Source: Anseranas semipalmata
Lineage: Eukaryota > Chordata > Aves > Anseriformes > Anseranatidae
Assembly (NCBI GenBank): GCA_013399115.1
Contig: VXAA01006479.1
Location: forward strand, 300,651 to 364,650
Direction of reading: 5' to 3'
Length of the DNA: 64,000 nt
Each line of letters opens with the position of its first letter. Within the stretch, counting starts at the first letter, position 1. Below are positions 1-13,000 of the stretch, in pieces. The notes beneath the pieces were generated by a model. It saw only the letters and a list, made by a program, of their open reading frames with translations. It was not told where the DNA came from and made no database searches. A program made the translations under genes and the position numbers.

Positions 1-694
1 TTCATGCCAGGAGTGCAGGCTGATAAAAAGGCTCTTTGCTCAGGAGCAAATTTCATTCGTGGACGATGGCCTCAGTTATTTTTCAAATATAGAGGAATGA
101 AGGCACATCCTCCCAGGAATTACTTATTTCATATGATGGTGCATGCTGAAGTAAAACACTTTTTTTCTTTTTTCTTAAACCTGAGATTGAGATGTGAACA
201 TTATGCAGAAGTCCCCAAACTGTCTTTTGTTTCTTCAGCAGTTCATTTTGTTGTGTCATTCTAGTAACAGATCCTCAGTATGATGGTGAATGAGTTGTTA
301 CATATTTAGGTTATGTGCTGCAAGAAGGAGGAAGGGCCATCTGGAGTCTCATGGTAGCCAGCTCCTATGAGAGTACTTCATCTTGGCTGTTGAATCCACG
401 GTTCATGTAGTAACTGACAAGATGGCACACTTGGATATTGCAAGACATTGTGCTTCATTTTTCTGGACTGCCGCATGGTTTTACACACCTGCAGATGTTT
501 TACCTCATCATGTAAGTGTTTTAAAACCATTTGGGAGAGCTCTGTGTTCTCAGTGCAACAGGTGAAAAACTCTGTATTAAGGATAAGTTCCCTTCTCACA
601 ATTACGTTTTGTAGTTCTTATGCCAGATGCACCTATAAAACACTCCTTCTCAACAGGCAAGCAACCCCCAGGTGTAAATTGGCTTTACCACAGA

Positions 695-760
695 AAGGCG
701 AAGGCGAAGGCGAAGGCAAAGGCGAAGGTGAAGGCAAAGGCAAAGGCAAAGGCAAAGGGG
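695..760 (+). repeat. Hexamer array (GGCGAA/GGCAAA)n
   Basis: About 11 units of a six-base motif that alternates GGCGAA, GGCAAA and one GGTGAA. It keeps open frames in all + phases (Lys-Ala, Gly-Glu/Gly-Lys, Arg-Arg-like), which explains the long open frames here. I do not regard them as genes. Confidence 0.9.
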
Positions 761-3700
761 TTTACTTACTTACCTTCCCACTTCACAACCAGCTGCAAGC
801 TACCAACCTTAGGACAATTTTAACTTGTGCAAGCTATGAAATGTTTCCCCAGCAGAGGAATATGCCCCACTTTCTGTTTAAACCAATTCTTTATAAACTT
901 TCACATAACAGTGTTGCTGAGTAAGGGATTGCAGCATGCTATCCATTCAAAAGTCATTAGGGCAGAAATGGAGTTGGCATCACTGCATCTTTACCAGCTA
1001 CAGAAGAACACGTGCACTGCAACACTTAGCTCTCAACAATGCTCTCAGCATTGTTATTTTATTGTACCATACCTAGGCACCCCAAACGTTTACTCAAATC
1101 TCCCTGATTTTATAAATACAGAACAGCTAGACTGTTTCTGCCCTCATAACTTCCTGTCTATGTGCAGATTAGAGACAACAGATATAGCAGATGGACAAGG
1201 TCATAACACGAGAAGAAAATATCTGTTGTGCCAGGGCACATCAGAGCTCCATCTAACCCACTCTCTGGTCCCTGGCAGTGGCCATCTGTGGTTGTCTAGG
1301 GAGAATTTAAGGACAGGATGTAGTGATACTTTGCCAGAACACTCAACCAGTCTCTACTGACTGGCAGGTCAAGGACTTCTCCATACAAAGGCAGTGTCTA
1401 ACTTTTAAAACAGCCTTTCATGTTTTTTTTCTAAGAATTGCCCTAGTCCCCTTTGTGAACCATTACAATTTTAGCACCCACAGAGTCTTTGGGCAAGGGG
1501 CTTCACTGCCTTACAAGCTGTTGTGCAAAGGAGAACCCCTCCAGTTTCCTTTGTTGTCTTTAACTCCAGAAAAATCTCTGAGCATCCCACACTCACCATC
1601 AAAGCACCATGCACAATCTTGTCATTACCCCACCACCGCAGTCATCTCCTCTCCAGGCTGAGAACCATTGCCCATGTAGCCACTCCTCATGAAAAAGAAA
1701 TGCAGAATTCCTTCAGGCAGACAGTATGGCCCACTTGATGGCACACCAGCTACCTAGCCCCAGATTTAGGTTGCCTGGTGAATGTTAGGCTCATTTACCT
1801 CAGGCCCGCACAGACCATCAATCAGGGCACGCGTGAAGCCTCAGCCCTGTCTGTCCCCATCCATCACACACATGCGCGTGCATGCACACAGGCAGGGCAG
1901 GATGGAGCTGCTCCACTGCAAAGGCAGCAGGCTGGACCTCACCCTCAGGGTGGATTACTCCCAGGGATAACACACATGGGGAGTGACAGCAGCCATGGGC
2001 AGAGGCAAGACCATCCCCAGCAGCAGCAATGAGCAACAGCACAGCACAGCACCACCTTGGCACCCAGTGGACAACAGGGCTTTAGGGTCAGCAGTGAGCA
2101 GGGCTTTTAGCGGGGTGCAGCATGGAGGTGAACGGAAGCTGAGAGGAAGGGATTAGCAAGAGAGCAAGCTGAACTTCTCAGCTCGATTTGCCAGCACACC
2201 CTCAGCCTCACACACAGCAACCTGAGCCAGCCTTTGCTCAGCCGTACCGCTGACCTGCCCGCAATTCAGCTGTGCCAAGCCGCGCCCAGAGCTGCCTGCC
2301 TCCTGCCCATCCGTGTCTACCTGCGTGTTCTCACATGCTGCTCACCGCCAGGGAAACTGTAAGGTCTTGCTTTTTATCCATCCCACTGAACTCACCGAGG
2401 CAGGGAGGGAGACTGTGTCTGGTCTCATCAACATACTAAATATTACGTGTATCGCACAGAGAGCAGCAGTAAATCCAGGGTGATTAATTACCTAAGGTAC
2501 TCCAGCTCTCAGAAACACAGTAAACAATTAATATAATTTAACTTTACAGCTAACACAACAAATTAAAATACAGAAACAAATCCATTTTTTCAGTTCATTA
2601 GACAGGACATAAACTCTCTTGTGAACAGGCCTGATAAATGGAATTTCCCTTTAGGGCATTACTTACGAAAAATGACAAGTGTAATGCTTCTATCTAGCAC
2701 TTTGCTGAGATTCTGTCAGCAAATCCCCAAACCTTGCAGTTCCTAGCTACTCTGAGGGAGATTTTCTCTTTCATGGCTCTTATTAGGAGCTCCTTCCTAC
2801 CTAAAATGTATTGGGATTCTGACATTATGGTGCTATATCTGGAAATGCTCTAAAAACCACAAAGTATGGCTCCTCCTCAAGAGACTGACTCCAGTTCATT
2901 AAAAATAAAATTTTGATCTCATGAGTAGATAATGTGCTGTGCAAGCATTATGCTGAAGTACAGAAAATTATTCATCTGAACTGACACATTATGCCATAAA
3001 GAGACAACGTTTCCATCCATCTAATCTGTCTGCCTATTTATACCCCCAGTCACCATGGCATCTAGTCACAACAACAGGGAAAAACAACAAAAAAAAACCA
3101 CCTCTTGGTTTGTCAGTCATCGTTATCAGCATGTACGAGCCATCAGATCCCGTTTGCACTGCTTGTGCAAGCAGCCTCCATACCACCCAGGGAGCTGCGT
3201 CTGCAGTCTGTATGTATAGTACTTGCTTCAAACTAGAGACAATGTGAAATGCTGAATCCTTAAATCCTTCCTCCAATGGGTGTTTTTGTTATTGTGAGTT
3301 GTTAAGGTGGAGCTCCCTTGGGAGCTTGCATGGGCAAAAGGCTAAAGAGAGTTTTGTCTGCTAGTGACATACTAACATCTATTAATGCACATCTTATGCT
3401 CTCTGAGTTTTGTGGCATCCGTTCAGCTTAAATGAACTACAAATCTGTCATCCCAGATTCCCTCTCAGTATGACCTGTTACAGCTACAGCAAAGGCTGTG
3501 TTGCCTTCTAGTGTACACAACATCAGACTGATTTATATTGGTTTATTTCAATCAAGGACTGAGCTTGCCAAAAATTTGTTCCTGCTACCACAGGTGAGTA
3601 GGGGCAGCCTTTAGCTTACCTAAATCCAATCAAGGCTGGACTGTATGTTCAGCAAAGTCTAAGGGAAAAGTCTAACCCATCTGCTTTTCATGACAACACA

Positions 3701-6371
3701 ACACCTAAATCCATCAGATCATTGCCCCCATGCTAACCCGGCTGTGCTGCTGGTCCTCCCCTCAAACCCAAGGTTAGGGACCAGGCGACCCCTGCCCACC
3801 CCACAAAGTACCTGGGGACACAGGGACAGCCACCCAAACTCCACACCAGCCTACCAGAGATGCATGAGGGTGGTGCAGCAGGCTGGGTCTGCAATGGTGA
3901 TACTCCCTGGGGACAGCCCACGAGCCACTGCTCTGATGTGGAGACCCACATCTGGGTGAAGGCTGGAGGGATGGGGAGCACTCAGAGATGCCAGCTGCTT
4001 CCCTGGTGGAGTCAGGGATGATGCCAGCCTGTGGGCCCCACCAGGATGGGAAGGGGGCTATGAGCATCAGAGCAAATCTTCCCATGGACAACCTGTGCAG
4101 GCACTTTAACTCCCTCCACAGGAAGTAGTGCCTTATAACTTGGATACTTATATTAAGTGGACTGATTTATACCATCTGTTGCTAAAAGTATTATGTGTGT
4201 GTGCTTGTGCGTGTTTCTTCAATTTATAAATTATGCTGTAGTCAAGTAAACAGTATTTCTTATCTGCTGCTTCACTTACCAAATTGGCTATAATGTCTCT
4301 TCTGCAATCTTTACAGTTTAGTCCCTCTGGACTTATGCAAGCATAGGGCAGGCATTCAATTGCTCATATCTGAGGAGAAAAAAATCAGAAAAAATAATAA
4401 AAATAGAAAGTGCAAGGAGTCCCCACGCTACAGGGTTACTGCGGGGTTAATTTAAGTTCAAGATTTAGCTTAAAGCATAGCTCATAACAAAACAAAACAT
4501 ACTGCAGTCCATAACTGTGAACTAAAGGGAAATGGCAAGCCAGGACACTAAGGTGTGTCCAGATCCCCTTCCATTCTCCAGTATAACGAAGGGGTAATGT
4601 ATGCCCCCCAAAAGTGTGCAAGGTTGCTGTTTGTAGCTGGGCATTACAGGCTTCAGGAGTGGCTATGGCCACAGGTGACAGACAGGAGCAAGAAGTTCAG
4701 CATGCAGCAAAGTAGCAGAACATCTGAACTGCCAGAGCCCCAGTGGACAGTGCCAGATGGTGATCTAATTCCAATAAAAATACTTTATCTGAAGTCAAGC
4801 ATGTCCCTCCAGTGTGTGCATGGCAAGTTTAGAGCTGCCCTGTGATACTTTATGACTACCATGCGCTGCCCTGCCTCCACCAGACTCTGTGAACTCGTGT
4901 ATTCAGCTCAATGGGGAGATGTGGAGGAAGTGCCAGGACAGAGAATAATAGCTCTGGAAGCCACCTCTGGGAAGCTGTTCACAAAAAAAGATGAGGAAAA
5001 GGGAGAGTTCAAAGAGCTACCATCTCCTGAAACATTTTCCCTCCTTTTAAAATTAAGCTTTCTTCCTAAGCCTACAAAACCCACCAGTCCTAGCAAATGT
5101 GAGGCAATTGCTGAGCTGTGGGTACTGCTTATCATAAGGATCACAACTGTTTCACTCTCACTGTAAGCTTTCTCCCATATTTGCATTACTTATCTTATCT
5201 CTAGCCCTAATCTGCAACCAGAATTCACTTTGTATGAACCATATTGCTTTTTCTGTTGCCTGAAGCGAGGATGGGTTTTGGTGCTTCCTCATCATCTTTC
5301 CTATTCCTCAGTTTTCAGTCCATCAGTATTCCTTAGCTGTAAACTATTATTTGTTTGCTGCCTGTTGCTTTCTAGTGCTGTGCCCCTGATACACAACATC
5401 TGAGTAGCTTCTTGCATAGGTCTAGGCTTCCCTACTGCTTTCAACCAAGAAAAGGGGAAATCTAAAAAGGTTTCTTCCCTGGTTTTGGTCTCAATTTCAA
5501 ACATATTAAAGCTGCCATTTGTGGTGATGCATTTGTATTTGTGGTGATGTGCTTGCTTACACTATCCTCAGCAGGAGCTAAAATGCTGCATGCAATGCCT
5601 TATCTTTACACCATGGAGTAATAGAGAATCACAGAATGGATCATTTTTTCTTTCAGCAAGCAAGGACATTTCTTAGTGTAAGGAAAAGAGCGCTGTGCTT
5701 AAACACCCTCTTTATCATTCTCCTGAGTCTTAGAGCAATTCAGTGTGATCTCTCCCTGTTCCTCTGCTTGCCTGGTTTCCCACAAAACGATTAAAAACAA
5801 ATGCACCTTTGTAACAGTTGTGTGTTGGCTTGCCTCACATCTTCTTTCCCTGCTACCCCCATCCCTTCTGATCCACGGCAACTGCTCGCTATTGCTTCTC
5901 CTTCACGCTTATTTCCCACTACAATTACCTAGAGCATGGCATCCCACACCTTTCACAGCTAATTTATGCCTGGCAGGTTGCTGAATGCCCTGAACCCGCA
6001 GTGCCAACTTTTGTGGTGATGAGCCATATATTCACATAGGAACTACAGTGATGAGCTAGTGGAGAATTTAGATAGTAAGTAAATACAATGTGGTACAGAG
6101 GACAGTTAATGAAGTAAGACATGGTGTAATACAGTTAGCGAAGCAGAATGGTGACAGCGGACTGTCCTTCAGGACCCACTTGCCCTAGTGGAGGATTTTA
6201 GTGAGTTACTGGGAAAGAAAGCTGTTTTGCACATATTGTGGAAATCACTAAGAGACAGGACATAAAAATGTGCGTTGGACCATATGGTCTTGGAGGCAGA
6301 AAAATGTCACACACACATGTTCTGGAAAGCTCCTGACTACTCACAAAAAATTGAATAATCGTGAGTCAAGT

Positions 6372-6425
6372 ATAGTACTGGAAGGGACCTCCTGGTCATT
6401 AACTCCAGACCCTTGGTCTTGTATG
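6372..6425 (-). mobile_element. Possible CR1 relic
   Basis: A short stretch around GGAAGGGACCTCCTGGTCAT resembles the reversed CR1 3' region. Too short and diverged to be sure. Confidence 0.3.
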
Positions 6426-9214
6426 CATCACCAAAACCCACATCAAAGAATTTAACATACAGCATAATTACACTTTTTGTTTGCTTTTCAGCTTCTCACA
6501 TAGATTTCAAACATAGGTGCTGACAACTGAGGCAAATCACTCCGTTTGCAACGCTGCCAAGATTAGCTATTATCAGTTAGTCACGTTTGGCTTGTTTCTC
6601 CCAGATCTCTCCCATTTGTGAATAAGCTGTACACTTCCCCAGCTGCATTTCTCATCCTCCTGTTTGCTGCCTCAGGCCACCCCATGCCAGCTTGCTCTGG
6701 CAAGCTTTTCCCTTCTTTCTTTCCTACTTTCATCCCAGCTTAGTGCTAAGCCATCCTCACTCAGCCCATCTAATGCAGACAACCATGTCTCACCACTTAA
6801 AGATGATCTTTAAGGTCCCTTCCAAATTCTGCAGCCAAGCAGCTCTACCTTTTTCTTTCTCTTGCTGGCCTTTGAGGTGAAGGGAGCAGAAGGAAAGCAC
6901 TGCTATTCTGCTAAAAGTCAAAACCAAAGGAAGATTTTCAAAGGTATATTAATTATCTCTTTAGAGACAATATCAGTAAAAGACCTTTTATCTGTCTCTT
7001 TTAACTCTCTAAACAGAGGAAGGAACAACAATTTCTGAAAACACCAAAGAAAAAGAAGTTTGGGGCATTGCATTGCACTGAGCAGAGGGATACAGAGTTT
7101 GAAACTGAGAGGTTCTCCTACAGAAAGTTTAGCCTGTAAATTGAACCAGTGCTGTGCAGAGTGGTGAGAGTGGGAGAACGGAAGATGATGCAAATAACCT
7201 GTTAAAATTGCTCAACCCTATATTCGTGGAATGCCTGACAAGCTTACTCTGTTAAAGTGATTTACAGATGGCACGTGGTTGTGATAAGGACACCAATCTT
7301 GTTGACAGATTTTCACACATATGCATAAATATGTGTGTATACAAACACACACAAAATCTGGCTAAAATCCAGGCTGCAAAAGCTTTCTCTGCCCCTGAAC
7401 TGGTGTGTTCTTTGGTATTCAGCATTGTAGATAAGTAGAACATTTCATTACAAAACTCTGCTTGTATTATGAAAATATCTCCTGGAATTTGAAGTCACAA
7501 GCTAGCACTGACTGAAGCATCTCAGTGAAATTTTTTCTTCCACTGCAAACTTATCTAATTTCTTCAAAAAGTCCCACAAGTAGCTTGCTTATTTTTAACC
7601 AAACTTTCCTGTGTGTAAAAAAAAAAAAAAAAAAGTGCTAATAATTTTGCAGCTAAACATTTCAATTTGTATGCTAAATGCAGAGCACAGTGAACTACAC
7701 ACTGACAGAGCATATTAAACTGTCATAATGGATCTGAAAGGTGAGCCCTCCAGCACTCTGAAGATAGGAAAGTCTCCGTGAAATAAACATACAGCTGACG
7801 CAGGACTGAAAAGTGCCAGTGCCACTGTTTGCATAGCAAGGGCTGCTGCTGTGGAGCAGGGGAAATGGCAAGGTCAAGGGAGTACAATGCAGGTACTTCA
7901 TGGGCAGAGAAGGAAGCAAGGACCAGCTCCAGAAATAAATGCCAGAAAAGCAGAGGAAGTGCGGCTGCAGTCCCAGACTGGCAGGGAGAAGTGTGACATG
8001 TATACACATGAAGCAAATGAAATTTCACAACACCACAACCTTAGTAAATCCACTGTGGGTTATGGACTTAGAAACGTGTTCAGAAAATTCACTCCAAGGA
8101 GACTGGCAGCTCCTTCTCTCTTCAATCTCTGGTGTGAAGCTGGACATGCTTGTGGTTATACTGAGGAGGAGGAGGTACATCTTCATCCCTTACAGACCTG
8201 GCAGATCCCAGGCTGTTCTTTGAGATTTGGGTTACAGCATAGCATGTGAGGGTAATGCAGGTGCAAAGCAGCAAGCAGAGGTTCAGAAGACAGGTGAGCT
8301 GTGCTAATTTGCTATCACTTGGAGTGCTGGGAGAGCAAAGGCTCGGCATAGGCAGTCTCACCCAAGGAAAGAAGAAGAAAGAACTACAGAAGAAAGTTAC
8401 CAGGGTGGATGTGTCTGTCAAAGGAAGGAACTTGGAGAAACCTGATAGGGGTCTTGAAAAATATTCCCAGATCCAAAGCTTCCATTAAGCCCTTTCCAAG
8501 TCTGTATGGTCCTGTTACATGTAAAGGGCATGAATCAGTTGTCTTTTTTCCTGTTGTTAGCTGGTTTCAATAAAGTCTATATAATGGATCAGCAGTTCTC
8601 ACCACACTTTGTAAGAAAATGCATAAATCAGGAGGAATGGTTATCTAGGGGCCATGGCACATGTATATAAGATCATCCTGTAAATTAGTAAAGCACAACT
8701 CACCATTAGCCCGCCACTAGGAATCCAAGGTTGAATGCTGCCTCTTACTTTGTCATTGTTTTTGCAAGATCCTGACACTATGGATCATCATAAACTATGT
8801 CAGGCAACCACAGCCTGGGATACTAACCTTTGCTAGGGGAATTGATGCAAACAGGGAAAATGAGGAAGTGTTGGCTGGACTGGCACTGGGATAATACAGC
8901 TTACAGACTCAGGAAACTATGTTTCATGGGGCAGGTGGGTGTCCAGATTACTGCAAGTTACAGAAGTCTGAAAAGGGAATTCATACTGTGCAGCCAAGAA
9001 TGGCTGTGTGGACTTGTGGTCTGCCGTTCTTCATTGCAGACTTTCACCTATGGTTCCACTTTGTGGCTTTATCATTAATGAGGTTTAGATGGCTTTCACT
9101 AGGTACAGAGGTACTATTGTATGTGCAAGGTCTTTGCACATTAAAAAAAAAAAAAAGAAAACCGGATGCTGTCAGTCAAAAGACCTTTCTTCATACACAA
9201 GAAAATGGCAGAAC

Positions 9215-9360
9215 AAGGGAAAAAAGAAAAAAAAGAAAAAAAAAGAAAACAGAAAAAAGAAAAAAGAAAAAAGAAAAAGGAAAAAGGAAAAAAGGAAAAA
9301 GAAAAAGGAAAAAAAGAAAAAAGAAAAAAAGAAAAAAAGAAAAAAGAAAAAAGAAAAAAG
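9215..9360 (+). repeat. Purine tract (AAAAAG)n
   Basis: A146-base purine tract with a single C at 9250, thus 110 uninterrupted purines. Preceded by a separate A-run at about 9142-9154. It produces artificial Lys-rich (+) and Phe-rich (-) open frames. Confidence 0.95.
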
Positions 9361-9999
9361 TAAATTCCTGGGAAACGAAGGAAGTGCAAATGCTTTTATG
9401 AGCTTGTCCATACTTTCTCCCTCTTGGCAGTCAAAACCAAATTCTCAAAGCAAAACTGGCAGCTGAGCTCTCAGCAGGAAAAGTGTTTATTCCTGTAAAG
9501 GTGCAATGTTGAGAAAACACTGAGCCTGTCAATTGTGCAGGCTGCCCCTCCCACACCCACTTAAAGGTGTGTGTGTCATGGTGTGGTCTCTGCTTCCAGC
9601 ATATTTCCAGCTTCCCTACTTACAGCTGATATTCATTCCCACCCGTTAAGTAGAACTTGTTCTCACTTCTGCTGTTGTGTGCTTTTTGATGTTCATGTGT
9701 AGGGCCGGGACCAGCTGTCCATGTCGGAAGAGCCATTAATGAACCACTGCAAGTGACAGTGAGCAAGGCCCTGTGGAAAACCTGGCAATATGCAATACAG
9801 AAAATACTGGTTGATCCCTCTACTGCTTGTTTCCTGGTTTATTCCTCAGCATCCTGCCTGTAAAGACTGGTTTTGAACTCATTAAGCCAGACAAATATAG
9901 TGCTATTCTTTTCTTGTGTTTGGTGCGTCTCTATTTTTCATAGGCATGTTTGCTGCTGAAATTCACTGACTTCCTGAAGCATGTGCTGTATAACTATAC

Positions 10000-10036
<37 letters not shown>
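10000..10036. repeat. (TA)n microsatellite
   Basis: An almost perfect run of alternating A and T, 37 bases, self-complementary and likely length-variable. Confidence 0.95.
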
Positions 10037-10038
<2 letters not shown>

Positions 10039-13000
10039 GTATTTCTCCACTGTTTATCTACTCACATGGGCTACCTGACACCTAGCTATTCCTGGCTACA
10101 TATAGCTATGTAGTCTGCTGAACATCACAGGTATCACTGATGAGCATGTGAAGGCTCAGGCTCATGGGCAGATCCCTTCACTTTTGCAAGTCAGTCCACA
10201 TAAGCAGAGCTGTAATCACCTTGTCCATGCCCATAGCCTGTAGCAAATGCCAGGCGTTGTATTTATTTAAGCTTACAATGCAAGGTGGCTAAGTGAAATC
10301 TGCATTATGTGCATTACTTGTGGGCTCAGAGCTTGTGTGCAGACAGCTTTCAAGGCTCTGCTGATTCTTATTGGTTTCCTGTATCTTGATAACTTTGTGT
10401 CTTCACCTGCAGCCTCCTGTGCATTCAGATCATAAAGAGTACACCCAAAACTATCTGGGGAGTCTCTCAGCGGTATGTTTTCATCCTAGCTAATTGTATA
10501 TACTATTCTGTTTTCCATATTAGCTCTGTCCTGCTCACTGTGGTAATAGCTTGCTCTTGCGTAGCTTGGGAGACACTTGGTATTACTTAGTGGTAATTCC
10601 TGCTTTCTTTTCTTAACCATAAGAGTGTTTTATGTCCATATGTCCTGTCTTTGGCAGCCTTTGATTCACTGTGATATATCTCTCCTTGTCATGTGGGTGT
10701 CTGAATAGGTGTGTGAGGTGACTCATTACCGGCACAAATGACTAGCCCAGCTCTCTTACTGCTGTCCGTGCCTTTGCAAAGGCTGGCTTGCCTCTTGCTG
10801 GGATTCCAGAGAAAAGCTAGCCTGCATGTGCATATCATCTTCTGAATACTTTATTTTCATCTTTCATGTAATTGCTGCTCTATAGCAACCGCCTGAAGTT
10901 GCTATAGATCCAGATCAGGACAAAACAGTCCTTGGATCGGATCTTGGATCTTGGTCTTACTTCCTAGCACTGCATGGGCAAAGCTCCTTGTGTTGTATGG
11001 AGAGCCAAAACCCACGGAAAGCTGGGTTTTTCCTTCTCTGTATGAGTCTCCACATACCTTCAATGCCTCATTTCTTCTCTTGTTACATGTGGTTTCTTCA
11101 AAATAGTGAATGAAGTTTTGCTGGCTTGTCTCCTCACAGTTCATTGCAAGAGCTTAGCTAAACCATACCCCTCTAACAAGGCATGGTTTGGCTCAAGATT
11201 TAATAGAACAAGCATCAATCCATTACAATGTCATTTATTGCATCTGCCCAGAGATTCGGGATTTTCCTGCCAACTGCTAGTTACAATTCTTCTATTTACC
11301 AAAAATCTGTTTTAATCCGTCATTCTTTAACATCATCTGAGTAATAATACTCCTTAAAGTTACATGTTGAATGTGCCTAGGGCCTAATAAGAGCAAGCAC
11401 AGAGACGATAACTCACATGATCCAGGATTAACAGCTGGGGTATGTTGCTGCTGACAAGCTCGCGCTATGTTCCTTGTGGTTACCTCTACCTGAGTATGCT
11501 TTTATAAGACGTCATAGCAGGGTTGTTCTTCCCTGAGAAAACATCTACAGTAAACATTGTGGGTTTATTTGTTAAAAGAAAAAAAAATAAAAAATAAAAA
11601 ATAAATCTGTAAATTACAACCATCAGCAGAAGTTCACTGGGACAGCTATGGTAGATCAGATCACTTGTCCTAGATACCTGGGTTCAAGCATGTTGCTTCA
11701 CCCATCAGGTACGTCCCTTGTACTTTTTATATCACTGCTGTTACCCTGCATGGCACATCCTAACTGCTCAGGTACCAAACTACCAACTTAACCCCAGTCA
11801 TGCTTTGCAGTCTCTGCTTGGTGCCTACCCCAGGAGCTGGCTCAGTGCAAAATCTTCCTCCCTCTCTGCCCTGTCTTTTTCCAGTAGTGCAGACAACACC
11901 AGTGGGTGGAGGTGGCGGACTGCAGGGGCACATGCTTCCTGCAGTGTGTTAGCAGGAAGAGACGTGGGTGACTGGGTGGTGCTGAGTAGTCTACCCTGCA
12001 GTCTTCCGCTCTTCCCCCTCAGTCTGCCCCTTCTAAGCACTTTCTGGGAAGCTGCAGCAACAGGGTTGTCAGGTGAATGGAAAAAAAGAAATACAGAAGG
12101 TAAGAAACAGGGAAGCATTTTTTCAGCAGACACATGGCACGCTGAGGGCTGAGAAAGTCTGCCAGGAGTGATAAGGTGCAATGATACCTGAAATCGCAGA
12201 ATAGCAAGGATCCTCTTGCTCACTGCTGCTTACATTTGAGTCCAGCTGAGCTGGGTAGAGAGGAAGGGTAGAGTGAAGGTTGGTTGCTTCAGCTTTGAGC
12301 ATAGATGTTATTGTGGCATAGCGTTAGCTATTTTGACAATCACTGTTTGTAAAGAACTGGTGTGGGGCACAGAACAGAACAGAATCCTAATTCTCCTACT
12401 CCCTGAGTCACCCTTCATAGTTTTAGCAGACACTACAGCCAGTCAGTCTACCTTCAATCCCATTATGCTTTTTAAGTGCCCTAATAAAATAAATAGGACA
12501 TTAATAATTATTAGGTTATTAATAATCACCAGTAGCAGTATTTGCTACACTGTCAACATAGCTTGAGAGGTCACTGGAGTTATTGATAAAGTCTGGCTGG
12601 ACACTTTGAAACAAACCCTAATGTAATTTTCAGTGCTATACCCTACAGATAGCTAAGCATGTTGTTTCAAGTCTCAAACCAATCCAGTGAGGCCTTACAG
12701 AGCCATATAAATTCTTTAAGGTAATTTTAATTAAAAAAAAAATTAATTTTTTTAACCAAGACAAAGAAAGCATATTCAACTCTGAAGCTGATTTGCTCAA
12801 TGAAAAAGCATTGTAGTTTCACAGTCGCCTATCATGGGAAAAGTCAGCACTCCCTAAGATGGAGACTTACATAGACTCATCTTCTCATAAGCCTCTTCCA
12901 TTTTAGTTAGAGTTTCCTCCTGTGAAAATGGTGTTCTCAGGAAGCTGGTATCCAGAACACTGACTGGTTGATTGGACATCACTCTCCACTGCTACTGACT

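Noticed and set aside
448..924. 158-codon + frame with a Gly-Glu/Gly-Lys run
   Set aside because: The open frame is a by-product of the hexamer array.
5628..5645. AATCACAGAATGG resembling a reversed CR1 terminus
   Set aside because: Only about 13 bases match and no CR1 sequence follows, so chance is likelier.
8919..9466. Long Lys-rich (+) and Phe-rich (-) open frames
   Set aside because: Created by the purine repeat, with no start context or conserved domain.
11718..12223. Pair of 130-144 codon frames on opposite strands
   Set aside because: Serine/leucine-rich, no family resemblance, no splice support. Likely chance.
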